Source: Litoditis marina (taxonomy: Eukaryota; Nematoda; Chromadorea; Rhabditida; Rhabditidae). From it: a stretch of 64,000 nt of DNA. The DNA lies in the NCBI GenBank assembly GCA_964036275.1, contig OZ038438.1:17427918-17491917 (forward strand). The letters are read 5' to 3'. Made by a program: the position numbers and the translations under genes. Shown piece after piece: positions 1 to 12,493 of the stretch (the stretch's first letter is position 1; each line of letters opens with the position of its first letter). The notes beneath the pieces are model-generated. The model was not told the origin of the DNA. It did no database searches and saw only the letters and a program-made list of their open reading frames with translations.

Positions 1-2779
1 ACCAGAACTCAATACGAAAAAATGTTGGATGAACTGAGCCAATACAGGTAATTGTGATTGGATGCATAATCAATAAAAAGCTGCATGTCATGAGGGGATC
101 GCAACCACAAATGTAATTTTATTGTGTAAACATGTAACTTTATTGTGTGAAGTTTCTTTCAGGACACCATACGTGGAAAGCATGTCGTTTGTGTTCGAGA
201 AATGTCAGCAAATGGAGCTCAAACGAAGCAAATTTTTCATCGAACAAATCAGCGGAACCGCAAGAATATTGTCCGATCTTGTGAGAAACAATCAGTGAGT
301 TTCTATCGTATAATAGCAAATTGAGGAATGTATATTATTATGTAAACTAGGCATGTATTCCCAAATATATCATTCAATCGAGTTGTGTCAGCTTTGTTTT
401 TCAATTGAACTCAAGAGTGGGGATCAATTCTGAATTTCCTCATTATCAGTCGTGCCCAGCACACATTTAGAGAGAAATTTTTACACAGCGGAACAAAATA
501 GAGGAGTTTCTCTGCTGTTCATAAATCGACGTATACAGTTCTACTTAGAGCCGTAACAAATGAATTTTCTTCAATTCCATTTTTTAAATCTGTTTTGTTT
601 TCGTTTTTATGATTAAGTTTGATTTCAGGTTCGTGACTCTTCACGACAGACTTGAGATGGAGTTGGCGGCGATGGATGAACCCTGTCTTCAGGGAGATCT
701 CAAGGAATGGTCCTCCCAAAATGGAGTCGATGCACCAACGCAATGGCCCGTATTCCAGGTACTTTTAACACTAACATCATCATCATTCACTTCCCAATGT
801 ACGCTTAGTCTTGTCGGGCTGATTCGACATAGCGTTTGTACTCAAGCGATAATTTATTAGGAAGTGATGTTTTTGTGAAACAGTTTGAATGTTCTCCCGT
901 CGTACTGAACGAGATTTTTCCTGCTTAGATTGTATAATTCAGGATTACACTCCCGAGATGCGTACAATAGCCAGTAGAGGTCACCCCTCCAAGGCGCCTT
1001 CTTCGGGAGGGGTGGTACTCACGAGACAAGTCATCAAGACAGACGATATCATCGCCACCGCCGGCCCCGCCAGCAGTGGAACTAGTGACAATGGAAAGGT
1101 TTGATCTTTGCAATTATTTAGTCCTCTTCATTTTAGAGTTACAAGGTGACCTAGTTTGGGTACCGTAGCCTACTAACTATACTCGGAACGCGCTCTGTTA
1201 ATTACAAATTCGCGTTTGGTCGAAACTGTATTGCAACAAATCTAGAGATATACAGTGTGCCCCGAAGAAACGTCAGACCACGAGAGGGAAGATCAATATA
1301 TTTGACAGCCACGCTGCATTAACAGTAATTTGCTGTTTTGCAACGACGCTTGTTCTGAGTAGTGACTATGTTATATAACGATAGGTATCTACTACCGTCT
1401 GTGCTCAATGGTATTAGAACGTTGCATCCGTTTTTAGAATAGCAGCGACTCTGATACAAACACATTCGACAGCAGAAAAACAGATAAGAAGTTCAAACAT
1501 TCCGAGGGCAAACCGTGGAACGACAGAGGTTAGTCACAGTTAGTTTCACATCTATTGGCAACATGGGGGATCAATCTGGATTACACATTTCAATGTTTGA
1601 AAAGAGAACAGATAACTATGATATGAATAAAATATGTAGAACAGAACATGTATTGGAATGGTTCGAAAGGATAATTGGTTCGTTCGCACTACCGAAAAAG
1701 CAGTTAGGAACACGTTGATTTATATGCAAACCTCGGTGAACGTTCAGATCCCGCAGATGATTTTGTATCAGTGTTTTTGATGAAGTAGTTTGCTTCAAAT
1801 GATAATATTCTCTGTTGTAAAATGTCAAACGGACACAAAAATAGATGCTAAGCTCTGAAACTTTGCTGTGAATCGAAGTAATACAGTAGGACTCTACGTG
1901 CGAATGATATGGAGAATAACATTTATTGCAGTAGCGGTCGATTCGCCTCCCCTATCCAATATTACTCCTGATTCTGCCAAATACGGAGACTTTGACGACT
2001 TCCACGGGGTGGTCAAGTCAAATGCAACTGTACTCTACGACTACACTCCTATCGAGAACGACGAGATCCGACTGAAAAAAGGCAAATTAAAGAAGGATGA
2101 TCATGTGGTTCAATCCCAACGGTTTACTCCTTTAAACTTCAATACATTTTTCAATTGCAGTTCAGAGGACCGAGGCGCCGTTTACATAGTCGTCCTGCTT
2201 TATTCTGTACATCTGTTTCACCGAATTACAGAACTAAAATGCTAACTGCTGTATATTTCAGGTGACACGATTGAAATACTCTCCGACGCAGACTCACTGG
2301 GCTGGTGTACGGGAAGAAAAAATGGAGAGGTTAGTTACTTATCTGTTCATCTTAATGAAAAATATATATAAATAGGCGACTAAATTCAAACATAACTGCC
2401 AAAACATGAATTTAGGTCACTGTTCACATATTTTCATATTTCAACAACTAAAATTTACATGTTATACCACATTAGTATGCTAGAAGATCCCGGCACCTTC
2501 ATCCCATCCTGGGTCTCTCGCTCTGTCTCACTATTTCTCGTCTCTTACATCCCGGCGGGATGTACGAGCAGAGAAGTAGCGTATGTTTGACGCAGGATGG
2601 GATGAAGATGTTACGTCTTTCAATCTGCCTGTCCTCATCCGTTTCCCAAATTTGTCCTGGGGTTTGCGAATCAATGGGGGTTCAATTCATCAAAATTGTG
2701 CCAAAGGACTACGCAACATAGACTACAACAACATTTTCAGGTCGGACTATTTCCCTTCAGCTACGTTCAAGTGCAATAG
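1..2779 (+). CDS. PACSIN: PACSIN/syndapin, 3' part (F-BAR end, linker and SH3 domain), 5' end outside the window
   Basis: Membrane-bending F-BAR adaptor of endocytosis and actin. Exons read in frame: <1-47, 163-294, 629-758, 943-1098, 1438-1528, 1932-2081, 2262-2329, 2741-2779 (stop TAG), about 270 residues. The first exons encode the helical end of the F-BAR domain; exon 3 ends TQWPVF and exon 4 opens DYTPEMRTI, like the F-BAR exit of PACSINs. Exon 5 contains KPWND, resembling the PWSDDE stretch before the NPF region of vertebrate PACSINs; no NPF motif is seen. The SH3 domain has VLYDYTP, a Gly-Trp pair (LGWCTG) and ends GLFPFSYVQVQ. Exon 5 was chosen because it alone repairs the phase between exons 4 and 6. 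The intron after 2081 starts with GC. The family call is firm; the exact acceptor at 1932 (or 1935) is less so. Confidence 0.9.
2087..2203. mobile_element. Diverged copy of palindromic element C inside a PACSIN GC-AG intron
   Basis: This stretch begins TTAAAGAAGGATGATC and carries the centre ACATTTTTCAATTGCAG. It matches the elements at 47379-47502 and 60000-60122, and its second half is a degraded inverted copy of the first. It starts 5 nt after the intron's first base (2082) and fills about two thirds of the 180-nt intron (2082-2261). Confidence 0.75.
2498..2608. repeat. Small hairpin element in the last PACSIN intron
   Basis: CTTCATCCCATCCTG at 2498 is the exact reverse complement of CAGGATGGGATGAAG at 2594. 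A second palindrome around ACATCCCGGCGGGATGT lies between them. It looks like a short inverted-repeat element or a structured intron segment. Confidence 0.6.
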
Positions 2780-3409
2780 AGAGGAACGAATACGGCATAA
2801 CTACTTTGTATCGTAGATTCATTTCCTATATATTAAGTTTTTGAACAATCATTATTATCTCATGTGAAATGGCCGATAGAGTCCTAAAACTAACTCATAA
2901 AACATGTGAGAAATTAGCGTTTGCGGTAATACTAGCTTCTGCCATATATTGCCCGATGATATATCAAACAACCATATAAAGCAAATGCATTTCCATCGGT
3001 AAAATTTCTCTATTTCTCGAAAACGCAGGTTTTCGGACTGTAACTATTTTATGAGGCCGGTTATTTTCGAAGTATGATCGTCGTGAATGATTGATTCATC
3101 ATTGTACATGCAATTCCACACTTCCAACACTTCATTCAAATCTAGAACAGTTCTAGCCAGGACACGAACACACTTTGTACTATATCATATTAGTAAGGTT
3201 TTATACAATGTGAAAGAAAAGTCAGTCATCATAGAGACCGGTCATAGAACAGGATAATAATACTATCTATCACATAGTGACTATATTATTGTTTAAAAAA
3301 AACATCAGATCATGAAAGTTCAGAACAGAAAAATATGGGAAAACTATGTTCTGTGCAACCGTATTCATCACTTGCACGTATCTTGTTCTGTACAGGGGCA
3401 ATAATACAT
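2780..3409. other. Intergenic DNA between convergent PACSIN and HAD genes
   Basis: This holds the 3' untranslated ends of the two genes, which face each other. I see no further coding exon or repeat. Confidence 0.5.
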
Positions 3410-6400
3410 TTATACATCGTCAGCTGACTTCGGCTCGAAAATATCATGCAACTCTCCGATGTGGTTCACCTGAAACATAGTTGGAATAGCGACAAGCACA
3501 TAAAGAACTGCTAAGGTCAACTTCCACTACGTTCCACTAATTCGTGACCCCATTCAACAATTTCCGCAATATTTGTATAATGTTTTCATTTTTAGTGATG
3601 AATGTGAAGAACAACACAATAGTTTGAGGTTTTTCCGAAAAATGTTAGATGTCAAAATACTACTGGTACGTTGCTATTCTTGTTCTGAACGGCAATATGA
3701 GCCTGGAAAACACTATAAAACTTCGGGACCTTGAGTATAGAGCGCGTGGTCTCCTAAGGCTGCGGTTACATTTCAAGCCGCCAGGTTGGAAGCGGCACCA
3801 AACTACAAACGACGAGTATCGATCGACAATCTAGGTGCCCGAGAGGCTCAATTATACCTATCGTTTTCACCTTGGCGCCGCTGCCTCCCGAACTGAAGGC
3901 TCGCAGTATGAGCCTAAAGGAGCAGAGCTTCCAAAACAGCTACAATTTGTTGGCATATGTTGGCAACTCATTCTCCTGTTATACTCAAAACTAGCTGACT
4001 GGATGATTGAAAGTGCGGCTGACCAGGATAGTCGCGTGTTCTTCAAGATGTTCTCTGCCGCCGACTCCGGAGAGAACTCCGATTCCAGCTCCGAGTCCGG
4101 CTGATCGGGCCATCAGAAGATCGGCAGTCGTGTCCCCCACCATCACTGCATCCTGCAACCACTACAACATATTATTATTATTACTATTACGTATTATGAT
4201 GATTATTGTTTCAACCATCATCACTCTCTCCACTTACCGGTTTTAGAATAATTAACAATGTTTTGTTGGAAGCGAAATAGTACCACAACGCTTCTCCGCA
4301 GCACACTCTCAACACAACCAAACAAAGAGAAAAGTTCGGGCAACAATTAGCATAAGTCCATATCAGAAAAGCTCGAAGTTACGCATGAATGATACTGTGT
4401 AGGAGGCATTCAGTGAGTCTGCGTACATAACTTCAACTGGAACACAACTAGAACAGTATAGTCGTCGCCATCGGAAAGGTGAGAGGGTACTGTATATCTC
4501 ACTTTCCGCTGTGCACTCACACACGTCTTCGATTCCAAAGCTTGACGGTTATGTGCTTCAATAGCGCAGTGGTTAGCGACCCGTCACGAAACTTTTGCTC
4601 CCAGGTTCGATTCCGGCGAGAGACAGAAATTCATAAATTTGTCAGCCAATATAGTCAACTATTGTGGCCGAGGCAGTTATTGCTAGTAAACATTCCGACA
4701 TGGTCAACGAACCTCGGGTAATACTTCCAGTGTTTCGCAAATGACCAACGCATTGCGTGGATGTGGTTTGGGCATGCTGTCTTTGTCGTCGCCGCACATG
4801 GTCAGATCCACCAAATCCAATACACCAGTCTTCTCGAGCACCGCCAGTGTACTGTTTCTGCAATACAATCTATTCTACTCTATTCTATTTCATATTGTTT
4901 CTTGTATTCTCAATCTAGGCCTCTGAATTTAACATTACATGGTCTCGCTAAAGCAATGATTACGGTCAGCTGTTACGGATTGATTTATTCTGTATGAACA
5001 TTGTCAACAATATTTACTACAAAACTGAAATGTCTACTTCCAATTAATAAATTCAGTAAGGTATCGCTGATCCTCGTTAACAAGTTTGGTAGTTGATAAC
5101 TATGCCAAAAATATGTCACACGCCTATCATTGCATTTCTCCAGCATCCTTCTATTTCGATCAATGCTGTTACCTGTTATCAGCGGTGCAGATTGCGATCT
5201 TGATGTTATTTGCCTTCAGAGAGTAAAACAAATCTTGTAGGTCATGAATTTCTTGTAGACTGCTAGAGCATCGTTTGTAGCTGTCCTGCATACAATCTTC
5301 CACTAATTGATTTGCCTGTAAAAACCGTTAGTGAATGAATAAAACGGTACGTAAGTCGTTTACTGGTGTATACTAGAAGTAAATTCAATATTCACGTGAA
5401 ATTAGCATTCTAATAAGGAATCGTGCACTTCGTCATTGCTGGTTTCTGAGTTCTTCCGTGTTTAACATGTGTCATGTGACTTTGTAATTGAATAACAGTA
5501 TAAGTGATGTGACACGTGAGGCTAGGATCATGCCTAATTTCAAATAAAACTGAGAATGACACTTAAGTGAGATATAAAATTCATGGAATTCGCGGGATTA
5601 AGCAGTACTAACCAGAGATGTTGGAACAGAGCGAGAGGAAAGAAGCGACAGCAGAGAAGACCCTATCTGGTCCATTGTGCCTTCCGCCAGAAGTCCGGGT
5701 TTAACCTGCAATTATACATTTCGGTTAAACATAATGCATAATATACTCGAGGTATATCGAATAATCAACTTTTTACGGAGTTTTACACGATCTCGCGAAG
5801 CAGTAAATACTTTGAGACTCGATCATAGCTGAATCGTAGTTCGTTCTACACCTAAGTATTTCCAAAAACCAAGTTCGAAGCAGCAGGATGAGACACAGCC
5901 GAACAGATCTAGATGTAATTCGTCCCGTCTTCCCCTGAGCGACTCCTATTAGAATCCTGCCTGCTCTAGCAGTGAGTAGTTTAGTAATTACGGTCTTCCT
6001 GAACCAAACTCCAATCAATGCTTCCCGAACCAAGGGCTTTGGTAAGAAAACCGAACAAGTTCCTTCTAAAACCGGCAAGGAACCGAACCCCCTTTTTTTG
6101 CTTAATAGAGTTTTTTTAAGTTGCTTAATAGAGTTTTTTTCATTTATCACTCCAACGGGTTCGGTACAAACATTGTTGGTTTAAAGGTTCGGTCCTGCAA
6201 CGAACCACCTAGTTCGGGAAGAGTCTGCTCGATAAAACATTCATCACTCATTTTATACTAGAAGTAAATTGAATAGTCACGTGAAGTTAGAATTCTAATG
6301 AGGCGTCCTGCACTTTGTCATTACACGGTCCTGAATTCTGATGTGTTTAACATGTTTCACGTGACTGTGAAATTGGCTAACAGTAGTTTCTGATATAATC

Positions 6401-7611
6401 ACAGGTCTCCTAAATACCTCCAGCCGTACTAATTGCAAAACACTCAGCTCAAATGCAGAACAAACACGATTCTAATGATAACTAACGCAAATACTTCGCT
6501 GCAACTGATTCTGATAGCAACAAAACATTGTATCTTCGTACTGTGAAGTAAGATAATTGCAAATTTCTTCCAATCAAATGGTTTTCTAAAAGTTTTCTTA
6601 GTAAGTTGCGTGCACTACTTTCCAATAAGATGAGATTGTACATGAATTATTTTTCAAGTGACCTTTACTCTAACTACAGAGTGCGTTATCTCACCAATAT
6701 ATGTGTAAGAAGAACAGGTCGGTGACATATTTGCCAGCACAAAGAACGTCTAGTGAGTGGGTATCGAGAAAATGCGTCAACATTTCTGTTTGCGCTCAAA
6801 AGTCAGCGGAGACTTGAAAAGTCACTGGATCGTTTGCATTGCGTACTATTTACAAACATGAAGATCGACACAGGATTTTCTAATGGATAATTTAAATGGT
6901 ATGGCTTTGAAAAGTCCATCACCACAAACTGTGCGTGGCTCTCAAACATCATTGTCTATATTTCGAAAATCACCTTTTGTTGGACCGGACACATTCCTAG
7001 AATGTCGTATACATGATCCTCTACGTTATGTCCAGTTTCCTTCTCCAACCTGAAAGGAAGAAATTGGTGCTCTGACAAACTTCGTTCGCTTCAGGTACAG
7101 TACGCGGACACCATCACTTATTCTCGTTATTATAGGTATATAGATGAGAATCCTCATGAGTTCTAAGCATAATTCAAATTTACGTGTTCGTAGATCAGAC
7201 TACAACTCAAATTTGGTGACCCCATAGAGCGGTTTCAACTGGTTAAGACTTGGAAATAATTTCACCGAAAAGTAGACAGGGTGACTGCACCACTGCAAAT
7301 ATCGGAAATTCCCTGAAAGGCTACGGTGATTTTACATACAACAATTTTGAGGTAGCGTGAAAAGAGGATTTTGTGTTTCGAGAAGCGCGGATAAAACGAA
7401 GTGCTCACTAGGAATAGTCCCAACTTTAAGGTGGAACGTTCGGAAGAGAAAATGTCTAATTGAGAGTGTGAGAATTGATGAAACCCGTGTAGTTCTACCT
7501 CTGAGCAGTTCTGACAGCCCATGGCGTCCACATTGTATGGAAACATATGAGAGTTCCGTCTTTGTCAAAAATAACAAGTTTTGGACGTCTCAGCTGCTCC
7601 CCACGACACAT
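3410..7611 (-). CDS. HAD-superfamily hydrolase (phosphatase-like), seven exons, complete from a candidate ATG
   Basis: Predicted soluble Mg-dependent phosphohydrolase of 252 residues. Exons in gene order: 7611-7499, 7049-6974, 5705-5613, 5315-5173, 4857-4713, 4152-4024, 3469-3410; all phases agree. Motif I is FDKDGT (nucleophile D16, acid D18), motif II is the threonine in CTADNR (T138), motif III a lysine in SMPKPH (K172) and motif IV VGDTTAD (D197, D201). The cap region lies between motifs I and II. The substrate cannot be told from the sequence; the order and spacing fit phosphoglycolate-phosphatase-like HADs. The ATG at 7611 is the first in frame with motif I, but an upstream exon (8172-8213) has good splice sites, so the start is not settled. 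Introns carry two element B MITEs and a tRNA-derived SINE. Confidence 0.88.
4553..4626 (+). repeat. tRNA-derived SINE head (A and B boxes) in a HAD intron
   Basis: TAGCGCAGTGG matches a pol III A box, and GGTTCGATTCC about 40 nt later matches a B box exactly. The acceptor and anticodon stems do not pair well, so this is a decayed or SINE-type tRNA relative rather than a working tRNA gene. It ends less than 100 bp from the 3' edge of the HAD exon at 4713. Confidence 0.6.
5371..5492. mobile_element. Element B MITE, copy 1 (HAD intron)
   Basis: About 120 bp starting TACTAGAAGTAAATT and ending near TAATTGAATAACAGTA, with the family core CGTGCACTT and TTTAACATGT. It is similar over its whole length to the copies at 6256, 32096 and 35993. 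The ends form an imperfect inverted repeat around a CACGTG-type core. Confidence 0.8.
6256..6376. mobile_element. Element B MITE, copy 2 (HAD intron)
   Basis: Starts TACTAGAAGTAAATTGAATA and ends near TTTCACGTGACTGTGAAATT. Both ends contain AGTCACGTGAA in inverted orientation, the clearest terminal repeats of the four copies. It lies in the intron between HAD exons 2 and 3. Confidence 0.85.
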
Positions 7612-8171
7612 GTTCGGAGTATAAATATCATTGGGGACTTTGAGGGCGGCAGAATGAGAGGCGGTCGAATTGACACGAATGGAAGAACGAACTGGAAGGC
7701 AGTGATTGGATATACCGTACGATATACCATATCTCTACCTAGACCTAGTGATTGGATATCTATCTTTACCTAGACTTATCTTGATCGTTCGAGTGGAGAG
7801 GAAACTAGTCGAAAGGGTGGGCAGTTCATAAATAGTAGTTATCATGTCTTCCACCCTTTTTGACCCTGAATGGTCTACGTTGGGTCAAAATACAGTGCCT
7901 CATACTTCGCTAATACGAGAAATTGGTGGATGGGATAGATTTAATATCCCCAGGCTATATGCCAATGCAAAATCATTTTGAACTATGGTACCGTCATAAT
8001 TCTAAGAATATACTGTACGTCGCGCACAAATAATGTGTACACACAACATCTTTCACAGAAACAGTAAGAACACTACTCATTTCACAGATAGGAATAAACC
8101 AATAATAGGCAATTGTCTATTCGACTATCACACGGTCGGAAGATAGTTTGACATATTATAGAACAACTTAC

Positions 8172-8213
8172 GAGCTTGTTCCAGGACACGCAGAGAAAGC
8201 CTCATGTTGTGTT
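8172..8213 (-). other. Candidate untranslated or alternative 5' exon of the HAD gene
   Basis: On the minus strand a pyrimidine-rich tract ending in TTTCAG precedes these 42 nt, and GTAAGT follows. The exon holds an ATG (first base 8205) opening MRLSLRVLEQ, but that frame does not join the motif I exon through any AG I can find. It may be a leader exon or belong to another transcript. Confidence 0.4.
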
Positions 8214-8780
8214 CTGAAATGACTAATAAAAAAAACTTTGACTTCACACAGAAAGAAAACAAGAATAACGACAGAGATGAGGGAATTCAAAACATTTTTA
8301 GGAAATCTGGGGGGAACTGAAAAACTACTCTGCTCGAACACGAACGGGAATAACAAGCGAAAGGGGCGGTTGCGAACATTAGCAGATATAAACGTTTTCC
8401 AGCTATTCAATGTTTGCGCGCACAATCGATACTTGCCCGCTTTTCGAAGAACGAAAACACACGTTCGTGCTATGCAAATGTTCGATTGCTGATGTAGAAT
8501 GAGATATGTGACAGCAGATGTTAATACAAAGAATAGCCGAAGGAGTATACGAATAATCACACATACACAGAGAAACGAAATTGTTCTATGCCCTGTATGG
8601 ATTGAGTGTTTATATATACTACAACATGGAGCAGTCTACTTGATTAGAGTATACTTTGGTGTGATAAGAGAGACGAAGATATCTGATCAAAATGTTGTCG
8701 CCGACAACTAGAAAGAGTGGGAGAAGAACCTGTTTGTATAGTGGCAGATCAGCTGGGTTTCCTGCCCTCCCAGCTGTCAA

Positions 8781-8821
8781 TCTTTCTCTCACTCGCTCTC
8801 TCACTCGCTCTCTCCTGCTCT

Positions 8822-8861
<40 letters not shown>

Positions 8862-8929
8862 TTCTCTCTCTCTCTCTGTCGCTTTCTCTCTCTCTACGTC
8901 TCTCTCTTTCCCTCTCTCACTCTCTCTCC

Positions 8930-9017
<88 letters not shown>

Positions 9018-9019
9018 TT
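8781..9019. repeat. Imperfect (CT)n microsatellite, about 240 bp
   Basis: A nearly uninterrupted pyrimidine run on the plus strand with a few G and C interruptions. The last 80 bp is pure CT. It is open in several frames only because of the repeat. Confidence 0.95.
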
Positions 9020-9789
9020 CCAAAAAATCACCCTTTTAGAAAATGGTCTTGAGCAGTAACAACTAGAAGGGATAAAGTACGGAATACGAATATGGCTAAT
9101 GAAATGAAACTATTCTTCAACTCATCGAGAAACAGATGCAAGTGAATTACTAGAACATGAAAAGACGATTTTCTCAGCATGAAACAGACAAGTTGACTTG
9201 GGCATCTGCTAAGGACAGTGCAACTTCATATGTACTACTGGTACAACTACTTGATATGTCACAAACTAGATCGATCCAAGTGCACCGAAAGGGAGAGAGA
9301 AAACTGAAGGAGGAATGTACATTTTTAGAGATGTTAGCAGGAGTTGTGAAAAAGAGAATGTAACCAGTTACGTTGCCCAAGAGATATGCTAATCACAAAC
9401 TTCTATAACCCAACTGTGTAAATGAATGGTCTGAGAAAAGGCTACAGGGTAACTTTGATCTACAGTGTATTGCTGATCGACAGCTTGATTCGGCGACTTT
9501 GATTTTGTGGGCGAGTTTTTGAACAAGATTGGGCGAAGTGAACAGGGAGCAATTTCGTAATGATAGGATAATTCATGACATCACTACTTGTAGAGGGATT
9601 GTTTCCTTGACAACCAGATGGATTTAATCAGGCTTCACCCATAATATTTGCCCAGGAATATGGATTAATAACTCATGTTGGAACACAAATTTTATTGCAT
9701 TCTATAGTAATGAAACATGAACAAATACAGAAGTCCGGATATGGAAAGCGACATGATGAATTATGGGGTGATTCAATAAAGCTGTATGT

Positions 9790-9790
<1 letters not shown>

Positions 9791-9838
<48 letters not shown>

Positions 9839-9875
9839 GTGAGAGAGAGAGAGAGAGAGTGAGAGAAGAGAGAGA
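9791..9875. repeat. (GA)n microsatellite
   Basis: GAGAGA run with GTGAGT interruptions, about 0.8 kb from the CT array and complementary to it. Confidence 0.95.
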
Positions 9876-10866
9876 ATGCATACGTGCATGTGTGTGATGT
9901 ATTACTATTACTGCTGAGAGCTACTCCGTGTGGTGCCAAATCATGGCGAGGCACTTGTTTTTCCTTGAAATAACATCATTTTGCGCTGACTAACCTAGTC
10001 GTATAGGAACATAGCCGTAATCTGTTCACTTCGCCGCCACACCTACTCAGCCAAGTGACGATCATTTCACCGTGAGCTTATCTCAGAATTAGGCTAGGAA
10101 TAAATAGATTGAACCCAGACTTTTATACAGTGGTACTGCGCTCTAGTGGTTACAGAAAGTTCCGGTACACAAGAGAAAATAAGAATAGATTGTTGAATAA
10201 ACGGTTTCTCATGATAAAATAAAGACATTCATTAAAATAACAAAATAAAGATACTAAACTTCGTTCAGCACATCTCACTCACCCCAATGTGCAAGTGTCT
10301 ACAAATCAGAGGGGAGTTTCTCCGCAGCTTGTTCCGAGAATGTCACCAAAACAGACAGGTATATATGATAGATAACTAGTAGGACAGAAGAATTAGTGTA
10401 TTACACGAGTAGAAGATGCAGAACTGCTGCCCGAATAACTAACATATTCATACTGAACTGAGTCTCATCTTGGTCTCATAAATCATATTCTAAATATTTC
10501 GCATCAGGTACACAATATGCTACTCTATATGTACATAATTTTGTATATGTGGCTCAAAGTCGGTCTCGCAAGTCGAAAACGATTTTTCCCAAACTCAAAG
10601 TTTTGAATTCGATTAACAACCATACTTTCTTCTATCTCTCTAGCAGGGTAATTATTTGTACTTTCTCTATCCGAGCTCTTCAGCAATTTATGAATTGATT
10701 ACCAATTAACTTAGACAGTACTTAAGTGGTTATAGTGTGGCTTTCGGAGTGAAACTGTTGTAGGCTCGCTATTTCAGTAAAGCTCAATCAACAAACTTAT
10801 AGTTATGGTAATATTGTTGCACATTCAAACAGAGAATCTTGATTTCAAAGCTACCGCCTGTTTCAG

Positions 10867-11724
10867 ATCAACAAAACCTGTTGCCAAGTAACGCGGGAGG
10901 GCCACTTCCCATAATTCATCAAGAAGAACATCAGGGGGCAGTTGTAGTACCATCGCTGGTACCAGTGGAACCGCCGATGAGAGTCCTTCCACCTCTACCC
11001 ATCAGAGAAGCAACCTATCACACACTTAACACGAGGTGACCCACTATCCCAATTGATTCTGTAAAATCAACAAATAGAACTCAAACTAGTTATCTAACTA
11101 ATTCTTCATTGTATCGCCTTTCTCGCCCTTTTTTCAGCCTTGTTTATTCCGAAATACCAAAAAAAATCTGCCAATCACATCGTTTAAAATACAACTTTGT
11201 TAGTTTCGTTGATTAAGTATAGTACGGCGCATAGTATAGTACAGTATGGAGCAGGAGGAGTATAGATGACTACAGACGTACAAATGAGAAACTGAACTGC
11301 ATGGTTCATATTTGACTGGTTTTCGCATCGATCTTTGAAGAATAAAGTAGAAAATAAGAAATACATATGCATTTTTTGTGTTCATAAGCGACAAGTTCAA
11401 ATACATATAGCCTATTCAACACTGTGTAATTTTTTTAATAACAACCGAAGAGTAAACTGTTCGAATGCATACTGTAGGAGAGCCTACGTCTGAATTATAA
11501 GAACAATACTAAGCCACCCGTTTCTAACAATATGCGTTTATTCTGATATCATTGCCCAAGTAAGTGTGGACGGGTGATTCCGAAACCTGCTAATAAGACC
11601 TTTTAGGGATGAAAGCTATCTGCGAACCAAGAGAGCTGGTGAACTGTTCGAGAGGCCCAAGATGAATGTACTTGACAACGTATCTGCCATCTCTTTGGAC
11701 GAATTCTGGAGCAACAAAAAATGA
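10867..11724 (+). CDS. Two 3' exons of an unrecognised protein-coding gene
   Basis: Exons 10867-11035 and 11607-11724 are joined in phase across a GTGACC...TTTTAG intron and end in TGA. The first is preceded by CCTGTTTCAG. About 94 residues are encoded: a Pro/Val-rich stretch (PSLVPVEPPM, LPPLPI) with a YHTL motif, then a charged segment and a tail ending SLDEFWSNKK. The phase (two bases complete an earlier codon) means upstream exons exist, but I did not find them. The composition suggests a disordered cytoplasmic tail of a signalling or membrane protein; I recognise no family. The open frame, splice signals and matching phase make a real gene likely. Confidence 0.6.
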
Positions 11725-12493
11725 CGATATCAGCCATTTGATCAAACGTTTGTTATTCGAAAAGATCGGTTCTGCCTTTTATTATTATTTCACACCTACT
11801 GCCAAGCTACACTTCAGGGTATTGTATTATGTTAATAAACATTTATTTTACCGATCTCACACAATTATGAAAGCAGGCAAACAGTGTACATAAAACTGCA
11901 CACACAACAGTTCACAGGAGAATATTTTTCGGGGTATTTTCGGGGTTCGCTGCCCGTTCGTTCGGGGAACGATTCGGGATTCGTTCCCCGAAGAACGGGA
12001 AAAGCCTGAAAAATGGGTGAGTTGTGTTTGGTTTGGCCATTGCGCATCCATTTTTGGCTTTCAAACCACAAAAGTCTTCAAATAAAACATTTTTTTCGAA
12101 ATTTAAAATAAGAGAGAGCTAGATATCTATTAAATACATGTTGTGTGAGAAAATTAGGAGAATCGGTTGAGGTTGAAAAAAGTTATGCTGTTGTGTCGTT
12201 ATGAAAATTTCCGTTGTCCCTCGTCGCTCGTCCCTCGTCTGAATGTCCGCATAGAAAATTATTTTTTAACTACTTAATCGATTCGGCTGAAATTTGGCAC
12301 ACATGCGTAAACCCCAAAGTTAGCTCGGCCCCCAAAGTTTGGTGTTGTCACGTTTTGTTTGGCGCTTGGCGCGGGCGCCAATAGGCGTCAGAGGCTGGAA
12401 AATATGTGTTCCCGTGGATGAAATGCTCCGAAATTTTGCACAGAGGTTAGATTAGTGAATCCCAGCCTTCTCTGAGAATTGGGTGTCATGGTT

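Larger units (their letters stand above)
8214..10866. other. Non-coding stretch with microsatellites
   Basis: Apart from the CT and GA arrays listed separately, I see no exon with convincing splice sites. The long reading frames over the CT array are repeat translations. Upstream exons of the gene at 10867 may lie here but were not found. Confidence 0.4.

Noticed and set aside
1868..2245. Continuous reading of the SH3 exon through 2082-2245 as coding
   Set aside because: The SH3 fold requires Gly-Asp directly after the Lys-Lys pair; the extra sequence is the palindromic element in the intron.
4553..4626. Functional tRNA gene
   Set aside because: A and B boxes are present but the acceptor, anticodon and T stems do not form a proper cloverleaf.
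8619..9052. Ser/Leu-rich and Arg/Glu-rich open frames over 110 codons
   Set aside because: They come from the CT microsatellite read in different frames and strands.
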